From NCBI GenBank assembly GCA_913058335.1, contig CAJXPX010000006.1, positions 124,001-188,000 on the forward strand: a stretch of DNA of 64,000 nt, given 5' to 3'. The position numbers and the translations under genes are program-made. Positions 34,429 to 42,891 of this stretch are shown here, one piece after another; position 1 is the first letter of the stretch, and every line of letters starts with the position of its first letter. A model generated the notes under the pieces. That model saw only the letters and a list, made by a program, of their open reading frames with translations. It was not told where the DNA came from and did not search any database. This stretch comes from an uncultured Hyphomonadaceae bacterium. GTDB taxonomy: Bacteria; Pseudomonadota; Alphaproteobacteria; Caulobacterales; Maricaulaceae.

Positions 34429-34487
34429 GGTGCAATATACACCAAGGGTTAAGTATCGATCTTGAATCAATAATAGAACTTTGAAAA

Positions 34488-34571
34488 TGGTACGGGTGGT
34501 CGGAATCGAACCGACACTCCAAAGGAACGGGATTTTGAATCCCGCGCGTCTACCAATTCCGCCACACCCGC
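34488..34571 (-). tRNA. tRNA-Leu (anticodon CAA)
   Basis: Read on the minus strand, the sequence starts GCGGGTGTGGCGGAATTGG and ends with an encoded CCA. The acceptor arms GCGGGTG and CACCCGT pair with one G-U. The D loop has the GGTAGACGC pattern of Leu tRNAs, and the anticodon stem CGGGA/TCCCG holds the loop TTCAAAA with anticodon CAA at 34535-34537. A short variable arm and the T arm with GGTTCGATTCC complete the cloverleaf. The length of 84 with CCA fits a class II tRNA. It reads UUG codons. Confidence 0.95.
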
Positions 34572-34694
34572 ATGTCAATCGGCCCTTTTCGCTCAAGGCC
34601 TTTGGTAAGGCGCGCAACATAGCTGTGCTTTTTCAATCGTCAACCATTTTGGCCATATACTTGATATTAAAGTCTGCTCTATAGGGCTCGCACG

Positions 34695-35300
34695 ATGAAA
34701 GGTCATTTTGCATTTCTAGAACGCTGGTATGAAGCAACAAAAGCGCTCGCGCGGCATCCTCGGGCAATGCCGGCTTTAGCGATTGTTTCCTTTGCCGAAA
34801 GCTCCTTTTTTCCTGTACCTGTCGATGTCATGGTTATTCCTATGGTTCAAGCTGAGCCCAAAAAGTGGTGGAAAATTGCCGCCACCGCCGCACTCTTTTC
34901 CATTTTGGGCGGTATCTTCGGATATTTGATTGGATTGGTTTTCTTTGAAACGCTCGCTCAACCTGTTTTAGAGGCCCTCGGAAAGACCTCACAAATGCAG
35001 GATTTTCGGGAAAATATAAACCAGAACGGCGCTCTATGGGTCTTTGGAGCAGGGCTAACGCCTTTTCCTTATAAGGTTATTACGATTATGAGCGGCGCCG
35101 TTCCCATTAATTTTGGTGTATTTTTAGCGGCCAGTATCTTGGCGCGCTCTTTGAGGTTTTTCGCGGTTGCTGGAATTGTCCGCGCTTTCGGCGCCAAGGC
35201 CGAAGAAATTATGAAAAAACATTTTGGCCTCTTTACCATCGGCGTGTTTATTCTGCTCATGGCTGCGTGGTTTGGGTATAAATCCTTATCCGGGCACTAA
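34695..35300 (+). CDS. YqaA-like DedA/VTT-domain membrane protein
   Basis: This 201-residue membrane protein is of the SNARE-associated/DedA superfamily, YqaA branch. The N-terminal segment FAESSFFPVPVDVMVIPMV has the family re-entrant loop, and GAGLTPFPYKVITIMSGAV carries the conserved P-x-x-x-x-T/S pattern. A C-terminal helix follows. DedA-type proteins influence membrane lipid transport and proton-motive balance; the exact role here is unknown. Its end overlaps the end of murI on the opposite strand by 15 bp. Confidence 0.88.
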   Translation: MKGHFAFLERWYEATKALARHPRAMPALAIVSFAESSFFPVPVDVMVIPMVQAEPKKWWKIAATAALFSILGGIFGYLIGLVFFETLAQPVLEALGKTSQMQDFRENINQNGALWVFGAGLTPFPYKVITIMSGAVPINFGVFLAASILARSLRFFAVAGIVRAFGAKAEEIMKKHFGLFTIGVFILLMAAWFGYKSLSGH

Positions 35301-36110
35301 TCCGACGACTTGCTCAAACCCGTAAGAGCGGAAGGCGATTTTCCGTTGAGGCGTGCTATTCGGTCCGATAAGAAAAGCCATATCCTTGCGCAAAGCTCGA
35401 GACGGTTTTTCAATCGGATTCAAGATTACCTCCACGCGCTTAGCAATGGCAGCGCCGCTATCAATCCATTTAATTGTTTGTCGGGTAGATTGTTGAAGTT
35501 CGTCCAGCAAAAGTGGGAAATGCGTACACGCCAAGACTACAGCGTCAATATCCGCCCCTTCTCGGCCCTCGAAAAGAGGCGCAATTTCCCGCCTGATATC
35601 ATTTAAATCCAAAACTTCGCCTGCAAGTTTGCGCTCGGCCAAATCAACCAAGTTAACAGACCCTTGAAGTACGACCTGGCAGTTCTTGGCAAAACGCTGA
35701 ATGAGGCTATCGACATATTTTCGGCGAACTGTCCCTGGGGTTCCCAAAACACCGATTGTTTTCGTGCGGGACCACGCAGCCGCTGGCTTGATTGCTGGCA
35801 CCACACCAATAACAGGTATATCAACCTTATCCCTGATGGCTTCCAGAGCCGTGACAGACGCCGTGTTGCAAGCTATAACGATACAGTCGGGCGATGTCAT
35901 ATAGCTGAGCGTAGCCAGCAGGCCCGGCAAGCGGTTAACAAGCTCCGCCTCTGACTTTTCTCCATAAGGCCTGAAGGCATCATCAGCGACATAGTCCAGC
36001 GCAAGGTCTGGCAAGTGTTTTCGTATTTCGCCCACCACCGACAAACCGCCTACCCCGGAATCAAAGATCAGGGCGCGGTGATGCTTATATATCTGAAAAT
36101 CTGACCGCAT
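35286..36110 (-). CDS. murI: Glutamate racemase
   Basis: This enzyme makes D-glutamate for peptidoglycan. It is 274 aa. The family motifs are intact: FDSGVGGLSVV (residues 16-26), the first catalytic Cys 81 in ACNTASV, GTPGTVRRKYVDSLI, and the second catalytic Cys 195 in ACTHFPLL. The cytoplasmic enzyme needs no cofactor. The last 15 bp overlap the tail of the convergent DedA-like gene. Upstream there are 143 bp with no gene, shared with a divergent glycosyltransferase. Confidence 0.96.
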   Translation of the reverse strand: MRSDFQIYKHHRALIFDSGVGGLSVVGEIRKHLPDLALDYVADDAFRPYGEKSEAELVNRLPGLLATLSYMTSPDCIVIACNTASVTALEAIRDKVDIPVIGVVPAIKPAAAWSRTKTIGVLGTPGTVRRKYVDSLIQRFAKNCQVVLQGSVNLVDLAERKLAGEVLDLNDIRREIAPLFEGREGADIDAVVLACTHFPLLLDELQQSTRQTIKWIDSGAAIAKRVEVILNPIEKPSRALRKDMAFLIGPNSTPQRKIAFRSYGFEQVVGLVPG

Positions 36111-36253
36111 TCATCCCCTCTCTGGCTAAATCTCTATTTTTTCTCCGTCCCCTTGCGCCGTTTTGCAGGGTATCATCAACAAAGTCTTAGCCTGAAAGAG
36201 AATGTCAGCGAAAGTGAGTTTATTTTACGGATTTTCCAAGGCATAGCCCGACC

Positions 36254-37744
36254 ATGTCAGTTATGTCCTTAAAAAACAGATCATATTCTGAATGGCTTCT
36301 GCTCGTTATCGTCGGGACGCTCATTCTGCGCTGGACATTGATGATTGCATCCCCGCTCGACCTGCACGGCGATGAAGCGCAATATTGGGCTTGGTCGCGG
36401 GATTTAGATTGGGGCTATTTTTCTAAACCGCCCTTAATTGCCTGGATCATCGCCGCCTTCACCTCTGTCTTTGGACAAGCTGAATGGGCCATTCGTCTTC
36501 CATCTGCGCTCCTGCACAGCCTGACAACATGGGTTATTTACATCACAACCCGCAAAGTTTTTGATAGTAGAACAGGGTTTTGGGCGGCCTGTTTTTATCT
36601 CTTTATGCCTGGAGTCTGGCTCTCCTCAACGATCATTAGCACAGACGTCCCTTTGCTTCTCTGCTGGGCTTTAGTCTTGAACGCTTGGGCCTATTTACGG
36701 GAGACGCCAAGCTGGCCGAGAAGTCTCCAACTTGGACTCGCCCTCGGATTTGGTCTGCTGGCCAAATATGCCATGCTCTTTTTCTTGCCGATTCTGGGAG
36801 TTGCGATTTTGTTCGATAAAAAGTCACGGCGGGCGCTCTTGGGGACGAAAGGGTTAGCCGCAGGGGCCTTGGCCGCCGCGCTGTTCATTCCAAATATCAT
36901 TTGGAATTTAAATCATGACTTCGCTACTTTGTCGCATACGGCGGAAAATGCGAACCTGTCCGGCTCGCTCCTTAATCCGCTTGAACTACTGAGCTTTTGG
37001 GGGAGCCAATTTGGGGTTTTTGGACCGGTCGCCTTTCCGGTCTTAATTATAGCGTTATTCAACTGGCAACGCTTGCCGCTTTTTGGGCGCTGGATTGCCG
37101 GGTTAGCGTTATTGCCCTTATTCATCATTTCTTTGGAGGCGTTATTGTCACGGGCAAATGCAAACTGGGCCGCAACGGCCTATATTGCGGCGCCAATAGT
37201 TGTCGCGGTTTATGCCGTCACCCGCCCGAAACTCATGACCGCCTTAAAAATCGGCTTGATCGCTCAAAGTGCTGTTATGATTATATCCGGAATTGCCCTG
37301 ACGGTTCCCGCTTGGGCCAATGCAATCGGATTGTCCAATTCAGTGAAACGTTCACGCGGCTGGTCGGAAACTGTTCAGGTTATCAAAGAAGTCTATGAGG
37401 AAGGTCATGACGGCCAAAGTTTCAGTGGCGTCGCATCAGATAATCGCTTGGTGTTTTATGACGCGCTTTATTACGGCTTGAATGAAATAGCGCCGCTTTC
37501 CATGTGGAAGCTCTCCCCTGCCCCCGGCAATCATGCGGAAATGATCAGTCCTCTGACGCGCACAGAAAAACCTGTCTTGCTCCTGACTTATTATGAGGGA
37601 CGGGATGATCTATACTATGAGGATTTTGAGAGGCTCGTCCCTCTCGATCCTATTAATATCGATCTGGGCGGCGGCAAGAGTCGTTACCTTAATGTCTGGG
37701 CCGGATATGGATATACTCCGCCGGAGGCGGCGCGGGCGCGCTAG
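36254..37744 (+). CDS. ArnT-like membrane glycosyltransferase (GT39/GT83 type)
   Basis: This is a 496-residue polytopic protein with about 11-12 helices. The first periplasmic loop has the catalytic acidic motif DLHGDEAQYWAW followed by YFSKPPLIAW, typical of ArnT and PMT-like enzymes that move a sugar from a polyprenyl phosphate carrier. The C-terminal periplasmic part is short. Such enzymes modify lipid A or other envelope glycans, and the acceptor cannot be named. There are no neighbouring arn genes. It converges on msrA, and the stop codons share CTAG. Confidence 0.88.
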   Translation: MSVMSLKNRSYSEWLLLVIVGTLILRWTLMIASPLDLHGDEAQYWAWSRDLDWGYFSKPPLIAWIIAAFTSVFGQAEWAIRLPSALLHSLTTWVIYITTRKVFDSRTGFWAACFYLFMPGVWLSSTIISTDVPLLLCWALVLNAWAYLRETPSWPRSLQLGLALGFGLLAKYAMLFFLPILGVAILFDKKSRRALLGTKGLAAGALAAALFIPNIIWNLNHDFATLSHTAENANLSGSLLNPLELLSFWGSQFGVFGPVAFPVLIIALFNWQRLPLFGRWIAGLALLPLFIISLEALLSRANANWAATAYIAAPIVVAVYAVTRPKLMTALKIGLIAQSAVMIISGIALTVPAWANAIGLSNSVKRSRGWSETVQVIKEVYEEGHDGQSFSGVASDNRLVFYDALYYGLNEIAPLSMWKLSPAPGNHAEMISPLTRTEKPVLLLTYYEGRDDLYYEDFERLVPLDPINIDLGGGKSRYLNVWAGYGYTPPEAARAR

Positions 37745-38445
37745 TCCGTCACCACTTCGCCCCAGAGGTCTTCGAGACGGCCATCACGGCCACATCGTGT
37801 CCGATAGAATTTATATTTCAAACTGCTTTTTTTGTAATAATCCTGATGATAGTCTTCGGCTTTGTAAAACGTCCCAAGCTCTTTAACGGGCGTGACAATT
37901 GGCGCGTCAAACGGTTTAGTTTGTTTTATATCGGCAAGAGAGGCCTCTGCTGCCGCCTTTTGGTCGGGGGACGCAAAAATCGCCGTGCGGTAACTGTCTC
38001 CCTGATCGCAAAACTGTCCGTTCGCATCCGTCGGGTCGACTGTTTTCCAATAATAATCCAGTAAGTCTTCATAAGTCACAACTGAAGAATCGTAATAAAT
38101 CTCTGCCGCTTCGTAATGACCCGTTCCGCCATAAGTCACTTCGTCATAGGTCGGATTTTCAGTTGTCCCTCCTGTATAGCCAGATACCACTTCACTGACC
38201 CCGTCGAGTTTTTCAAAATCCGCTTCAACGCACCAAAAACAACCGCCTGCAACGACGGCGGTTTTCACGCCGCTATCTTTCATAACGCCATCCGCCATGG
38301 CTTCGGTTTCTTTCATTTGTGAGGAAGACTCAGAACTGGGTTCCGGCGGACCCTGTTCAGTTTGAACTTGGCTTTCCGCAGCAGAGCAGGCGATCAGGGC
38401 CAGAGGAAGAGCGAGGGAAGTAAAGTATAAGGTTGTTTTTTTCAT
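37741..38445 (-). CDS. msrA: Peptide-methionine (S)-S-oxide reductase, lipoprotein form
   Basis: This enzyme reduces the S form of methionine sulfoxide. It is 234 aa. The catalytic motif GCFWC is at residues 68-72 (Cys 69), followed by the MsrA segments SGYTGGTTENPTYDEV and GHYEAAEIYYD. The first 20 residues are a lipoprotein signal with lipobox LIAC (Cys 20), then a 40-residue Ser/Glu/Gln-rich linker, so the enzyme should be anchored in the envelope. This parallels msrB at 16485. The stop shares CTAG with the convergent glycosyltransferase gene. Confidence 0.95.
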   Translation of the reverse strand: MKKTTLYFTSLALPLALIACSAAESQVQTEQGPPEPSSESSSQMKETEAMADGVMKDSGVKTAVVAGGCFWCVEADFEKLDGVSEVVSGYTGGTTENPTYDEVTYGGTGHYEAAEIYYDSSVVTYEDLLDYYWKTVDPTDANGQFCDQGDSYRTAIFASPDQKAAAEASLADIKQTKPFDAPIVTPVKELGTFYKAEDYHQDYYKKSSLKYKFYRTRCGRDGRLEDLWGEVVTD

Positions 38446-38560
38446 GAGTTAGTTTTCCCATAGGAGAGGTTCACATACCAATCACACTGGCGTTACGAAA
38501 ACGAAGCGGTTTAAATATTTACACTTACGTCTCAGTGGATTTGGCGCAAAATCAGGTCGT

Positions 38561-39265
38561 CTATGCCCGGCATTCAGGAAATGAGGTCTCGCCTATTTCT
38601 AATAAGGCTGTCTCGCCCTTAGACCAGAACATGACGGTTTGTGCCTCAATATTGGCTTGGTATTTCTCGCCCGATGCGGACGGAACGCGTGGAAGGTCAT
38701 AAGAGACGCCGTCAACCTTCAGCTGGATCATATCATCACCAGGCATAATCGCAGCATTCGTATCGCCGCAAGTATAGACTCGCATATCTATATCTCCGCT
38801 ACCCTGTGTTGGAGACGTGTTTTGACGTAAAATCAGTAAACCCATATCCACATTTTCAGGCCCCGGCTCAACGAGGTGGGCTGTATCAGTATTAAATAAT
38901 AAACGGTCATTTCCATCATTGATAACAGCTCTAACCGAATATCTCCCCCTGGACTCAAGCTCGTCCGCGTCCACATCTAACTTAAAATCTACCGGCACTT
39001 GTTGCCCGGCAAATTCAATCCTTTGCTCTGCCAAAACAGTCGCGGCGCGATCAGCAATGGAGATATCCTGAAGCTTAATCTCTGCAACGGCACCAGGCGG
39101 CAAAGCTATGCGTTCACGATAGCTGATTTGACCGACAATTTCTTTTATTTCAGATTGGTTTCCGGCCACGTCAGAAGATTCAGAAGTTGTATTTGTTGCG
39201 CCCGTACAAGCGGCAAGACCAGCTACTAGGATAAGCATTGAAAGGGCAGGCATTAACGGTCGCAT
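38561..39265 (-). CDS. Envelope lipoprotein with YbaY-like and MliC-like regions
   Basis: This is a 234-residue lipoprotein from ATG 39265, with lipobox LAAC at about residue 20. Residues about 45-150 (IVGQISYRERIALPPGAVAE to LLILRQN) match the YbaY/YscW-type lipoprotein domain. The last 75 residues (MRVYTCGDTNAAIMPGDDMI to MFWSKGETALLEIG) resemble MliC, a C-type lysozyme inhibitor, with paired Cys. A lysozyme-inhibitor role is inferred from that resemblance. A longer upstream start would place nonconserved residues before the signal and was rejected. Confidence 0.75.
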   Translation of the reverse strand: MRPLMPALSMLILVAGLAACTGATNTTSESSDVAGNQSEIKEIVGQISYRERIALPPGAVAEIKLQDISIADRAATVLAEQRIEFAGQQVPVDFKLDVDADELESRGRYSVRAVINDGNDRLLFNTDTAHLVEPGPENVDMGLLILRQNTSPTQGSGDIDMRVYTCGDTNAAIMPGDDMIQLKVDGVSYDLPRVPSASGEKYQANIEAQTVMFWSKGETALLEIGETSFPECRA

Positions 39266-39348
39266 GAAAAACTCCACAATTACAAATAAATACAATTTAA
39301 ATTACTTATAACTTGGAAAAACGTTCCCCATTTCAAAGGCGGGATATA

Positions 39349-40113
39349 TTAGATTTTCCACCCGGTATGAAGCGCGGCTATTCCTCCGCTATAATCATCA
39401 TATCCCACTCGGCTAAAGCCCGCCTGTTGTACCATTTCGGCAAATTGGGTCTGCTTCGGGAACCGGCGAATAGATTCGACCAAATATTGATAGCTATCGC
39501 GGTCCTTGGCAAGCGCTTGTCCTAATCTCGGGATAACCGAGAAGGAGTAGGCGTCATAAAACTCCCGGAGCCATTTGGTAGGCGGGGTCGAAAATTCCAG
39601 AACAGCTAAGCGCCCTCCCGGTTTTAAAACCCGGAAAAACTCTCGTAAAGCCAAATCGCGGTCTGTCACATTCCGAATGCCAAAGGCAATCGTCACCGCA
39701 TCAAATTGCGCATCAGAAAAAGGCAGGTTTTGCGCGTCTCCGCAAACCCGCGACAAATTCATACCGGCATCTTTTTTCTCGCTCACACCCGCCAACAGCA
39801 TTTGGGCATTGATGTCACAAATAATGGCGCTGGCCGGGTCTCCGCCGCGCCGCGTCCGAACCTCTTCGGCAGCTTGAATGAAACGGCGAGCCAAATCCCC
39901 CGTCCCTCCCGCAACATCCAACAGGGCTTCTCCCGGTTGCGGGTTTAGCTTTGCCATCGTCATGTTTTTCCAGACCCGGTGAATACCCATACTCATCGCG
40001 TCATTCATCAAATCATAACTGCCCGCGACAGAATCAAATACGCCGCGCACACGCGAGGCCTTTTGGCTCTCGGGAATTTCTTCAAATCCAAAATCTATGG
40101 TTTTTTCTGTCAT
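39349..40113 (-). CDS. ubiE: Demethylmenaquinone/2-polyprenyl-6-methoxybenzoquinol methyltransferase
   Basis: This SAM-dependent C-methyltransferase acts in ubiquinone synthesis. It is 254 aa. The N-terminal family motif YDLMNDAMSMGIHRVWK is followed by the SAM-binding motif LLDVAGGTGDLARRF, then FDAVTIAFGIRNVTDRDLAL and the C-terminal YQYLVESIRRFP. It lies 37 bp from the LysR gene on the same strand, downstream of it. No quinone gene is adjacent. Confidence 0.96.
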   Translation of the reverse strand: MTEKTIDFGFEEIPESQKASRVRGVFDSVAGSYDLMNDAMSMGIHRVWKNMTMAKLNPQPGEALLDVAGGTGDLARRFIQAAEEVRTRRGGDPASAIICDINAQMLLAGVSEKKDAGMNLSRVCGDAQNLPFSDAQFDAVTIAFGIRNVTDRDLALREFFRVLKPGGRLAVLEFSTPPTKWLREFYDAYSFSVIPRLGQALAKDRDSYQYLVESIRRFPKQTQFAEMVQQAGFSRVGYDDYSGGIAALHTGWKI

Positions 40114-40150
40114 GAGAAGAGCTTTATCAGCGAAGGGTCAAAACAGCCAG

Positions 40151-41128
40151 CTATTCTGCCGCGTCGAGAAGACGCCCTGTTTTGGACGCCGGGCCTTTAC
40201 TCGATTCATAATCAAAAGCAGAGCGCCCGCCCGTTCTGAAATACTCTTGGTCCTGCTTAAAGGCTTTAACCAAAAAATCGAAAACAGCTCGAATTCGTGT
40301 GGATCGACGCAAATCCTGATGCGCCACCAAGTAAAGATCTTCGGTCGGCGTAATGTCCGGCAAGATGCGCTGTAAATCTTTGCGGCGGTGTGTATCACGG
40401 CCGCACAAAGATTCCATCCCGATTCCGTAGCCATGTTCCAGCGCCTCTCCAAATGCCCAGATGGAGTTTGTCTGAAAAGTCACGCGCTTCGGCGGATAGA
40501 TAACCTCATCGCCGTCACGTAACCAGAGCTGTTTACCGTCCATGATATTAGCCATGATACCGTCATGATCGCCGATCTCTTCCAAGGTTGTCGGCTGTCC
40601 GTTTTCAGTAATATAATCGGATGATGCATAAAACCCGAACGACACTTTTGCCACTTTCCGCCCAATCAAGGAATTTTGCTCTCCCGGACTTTCCCACCGC
40701 AAGGCAATGTCGGCCTCCCGTTGGGCCAGATTGAAGTCCCTGAATCCAATTCCAAGATCAATCAAAATGTCTGGGTGTTCTTCGCGAAAACGCTGAATAA
40801 CGCCTGGAAGCCAAGCCGTCCCTATGCCTTCGGTTGCAGAGAGGCGAACCACGCCGGAAAGCGAGTCTTCCAAAGTTGCGGAGCTACGGTCAATAGCGGA
40901 GGCTTCATCCTGCATGCGCCGGATGTGATCCAACATAGATTGACCAAATCGGGTCGGTACCAAGACACCGTCTTCGCGGCGTAAAAGGGGAGTTTTGAAA
41001 TGATCCTCAAGCGCTCGGATACGCCGGCCAACAGTGGGCTGACTCATACCTAATTTTTTGCCGGCAGCCGTTAGACTTCCGACCTCCGTCACAGCGAGCA
41101 AAATGGGGTAGTCAGACCAGTTTTTCAT
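40151..41128 (-). CDS. LysR-family transcriptional regulator
   Basis: This 325-residue regulator begins at ATG 41128 after TGAGGC. The N-terminal helix-turn-helix is in VTEVGSLTAAGKKLGMSQPT followed by VGRRIRALEDHF, and the substrate-binding domain spans about residues 90-300. The effector is unknown. An upstream in-frame start at 41191 would add an unlikely N-terminus before the HTH. The neighbouring genes are ubiE (downstream) and a divergent DUF983 gene, which is a possible target. Confidence 0.92.
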   Translation of the reverse strand: MKNWSDYPILLAVTEVGSLTAAGKKLGMSQPTVGRRIRALEDHFKTPLLRREDGVLVPTRFGQSMLDHIRRMQDEASAIDRSSATLEDSLSGVVRLSATEGIGTAWLPGVIQRFREEHPDILIDLGIGFRDFNLAQREADIALRWESPGEQNSLIGRKVAKVSFGFYASSDYITENGQPTTLEEIGDHDGIMANIMDGKQLWLRDGDEVIYPPKRVTFQTNSIWAFGEALEHGYGIGMESLCGRDTHRRKDLQRILPDITPTEDLYLVAHQDLRRSTRIRAVFDFLVKAFKQDQEYFRTGGRSAFDYESSKGPASKTGRLLDAAE

Positions 41129-41291
41129 AGCCTCAACATTACAGAAATGAACGGAACAAGTCAATTCTATGCAGATATTTATGAGGGCCATGAGGCTTAT
41201 AAATACAGCTTGATGTCAGATTATGCCGCCAAATCGCCGCAGGCTGCCTTTTGACTTAGCGCTCTTAGGCTTCACATCCTATATAGGATTT

Positions 41292-41678
41292 ATGTCACAT
41301 CCTGACCTTAGAGAAAATTTTCCGAACAGCCTTTGGGCCGCTATGGGACGAGGCGCTTTGTTAAGATGCCCCCGGTGCCGTAAAGGACGCCTGTTTCAAG
41401 GCTACCTCAAACCGGTTCAAAATTGCCAGAATTGCCATAAAAAATGGGACACAGTACGCGCGGATCTCGCACCCGCTTGGGCCTCTATGACCCTATCCGC
41501 CCATGTAATTGTGGTTGTATATCATTTCTTCTTTTTCGACACGTCAATTGCCAACTGGATAGCAACGTCTTCTTTGATTGGAATTGCCGCTCTTATCTCT
41601 CTGCTTAGCCTGCCCTCTTTCAAGGGCCTGTTCATGGCGCTTGTCTGGTGGAACCGGATGGAAGCACAGCAGGGTTAG
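41292..41678 (+). CDS. DUF983 membrane protein
   Basis: This is a 128-residue protein of a family common in alphaproteobacteria. A zinc-type segment CPRCRKGRLFQGYL is followed by CQNC, and then come two membrane helices (about residues 60-82 and 90-112). ATG 41292 with GGA upstream gives the family length; a start at 41223 would add 23 residues and cannot be fully excluded. The function is unknown; similar genes are often near cytochrome oxidase or cell-envelope genes. It is followed by the SAM-I riboswitch of the next operon. Confidence 0.85.
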   Translation: MSHPDLRENFPNSLWAAMGRGALLRCPRCRKGRLFQGYLKPVQNCQNCHKKWDTVRADLAPAWASMTLSAHVIVVVYHFFFFDTSIANWIATSSLIGIAALISLLSLPSFKGLFMALVWWNRMEAQQG

Positions 41679-41733
41679 CGCTCGCTCTGAATAATTCTTG
41701 ACGCCGCCGTCCTGGCCCCTCATATCCACCCTA

Positions 41734-41820
41734 CTCATCAAGACCGACCGAGGGACAGGCCCTTTGACGTCGGGGCAACCCAGAAGGTGCCAAATCCTGC
41801 GGCGAAAGTCGGAAGATGAG
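41734..41820 (+). promoter_or_regulatory. SAM-I type (S-box) riboswitch
   Basis: The outer stem is CTCATC (41734-41739) with GATGAG (41815-41820). Between them are the S-box core elements in order: AAGAC after P1, GAGGGACAGGCCCTTTGA, GGGGCAACC, AAGGTGCCAAATCCTGC. These match the SAM-I consensus closely. The element lies 75 bp before metX, whose pathway leads to methionine and SAM. It should switch the metX-metB operon off when SAM is plentiful. Confidence 0.92.
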
Positions 41821-41863
41821 ACGAAGAGGCTCCCTGCCCTCGTTTTCTCCCGCTTTTGATTGC

Positions 41864-41893
41864 AGACTGGCCCTAAAACATTAGGATTAGTCT
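41864..41893 (+). promoter_or_regulatory. Hairpin sequestering the metX ribosome-binding site
   Basis: CCTAA (41872-41876) pairs with TTAGG (41881-41885) around AACA, and AGACT (41864-41868) pairs with AGTCT (41889-41893). The stem covers the AGGA ribosome-binding site of metX just before ATG 41896. With the SAM-I aptamer upstream, it is a candidate expression platform acting on translation. Confidence 0.55.
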
Positions 41894-41895
41894 AT

Positions 41896-42867
41896 ATGGC
41901 AACCGACGCGCACATCGCCAAAGACATTCAACTGGACCGCGGAACGGTTAGTTTGCAACGTGGCTGTGATATAAAAAACGACGTCGTGCGAGGCCGGTTT
42001 TATGGCAACCCCGAAGGGCCGCTCCTAATCGTGTTGGGCGGTATTTCGGCGACACGGTTTGTGGCGGATGGCGGGTGGCTCAATCGCGGATGGTGGTCTA
42101 AACTCGTGCGCAAGGGCGGCGCGATAGATCTTAATAAATTCCGTGTCCTCGGTGTGGATTTTGCTCCTGGCACAGGCGGGCTGGACTGTCCGGAAACTAT
42201 CACAACTGCCGACCAAGCAAAACGGATAGTCGACCTCCTCGAAGCTGAAAAACTCGGCCCCGCCAAAGCAATGATCGGCTCGTCCTATGGCGGGATGTGT
42301 TCGCTCGCCCTTGCTCAGAATCACTCAGACTGGGTGGAAAACCTTTGCATTATCGGCGCAGCGCACAAGCCTTATCCGATTGGCGTAGGATGGCGCGGGA
42401 TACAGCGCCGTGTTGTGCGTCTCGGATTAGAAGCGGGCAAGCCCGAAGCGGGTCTCAAGCTCGCCCGCGAACTCGCCATGACGACTTACCGCACGCCAGA
42501 AGAATTTGCTGATCGCTTTACCCTCAGTGAGACAGGCCGTAATCCGTTCAGTTTCGATATTTGCGATTATTTAGGCTCTCGCGGGGACGTCTTCGCGCAA
42601 GACATGGATGCGCGGCGTTTCTTGGCGCTCTCGGAATCTGTCGATCTTCACCGGGTTGAGCCGGAAAACATCACGACACCGACCTTGCTCATGACCGCGA
42701 TTTCAGATCAGCTCGCCCCCCTCCCCGATATGCGCGAACTTCGTGACCGCCTCGCCGGGCCAAGCGAACTCTTTACATTCACCAGCCTTTACGGCCACGA
42801 TGCATTCTTGAAAGAATACGACGCCATGAGCCCGAGGCTTGAGGCGTTTTGCAAGGAGTTGGTTTGA
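41896..42867 (+). CDS. metX: Homoserine O-acyltransferase, MetX family (probably O-succinyl type)
   Basis: This enzyme acylates homoserine in methionine synthesis. It is 323 aa from ATG 41896 with an alpha/beta-hydrolase fold. The nucleophile is Ser 130 in MIGSSYGGM, with the Asp in AISDQLAPL and the His in YGHDAFL. The oxyanion region reads VLGGISATRFVAD. The length and this sequence resemble the shorter MetX enzymes shown in other bacteria to use succinyl-CoA, so the product may be O-succinylhomoserine. The next gene, a cystathionine gamma-synthase, prefers that product. An in-frame TTG at 41860 was rejected because it lies inside the RNA hairpin. Confidence 0.9.
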   Translation: MATDAHIAKDIQLDRGTVSLQRGCDIKNDVVRGRFYGNPEGPLLIVLGGISATRFVADGGWLNRGWWSKLVRKGGAIDLNKFRVLGVDFAPGTGGLDCPETITTADQAKRIVDLLEAEKLGPAKAMIGSSYGGMCSLALAQNHSDWVENLCIIGAAHKPYPIGVGWRGIQRRVVRLGLEAGKPEAGLKLARELAMTTYRTPEEFADRFTLSETGRNPFSFDICDYLGSRGDVFAQDMDARRFLALSESVDLHRVEPENITTPTLLMTAISDQLAPLPDMRELRDRLAGPSELFTFTSLYGHDAFLKEYDAMSPRLEAFCKELV

Positions 42868-42891
42868 TGAAGACAAAACCGAAAATAGATT

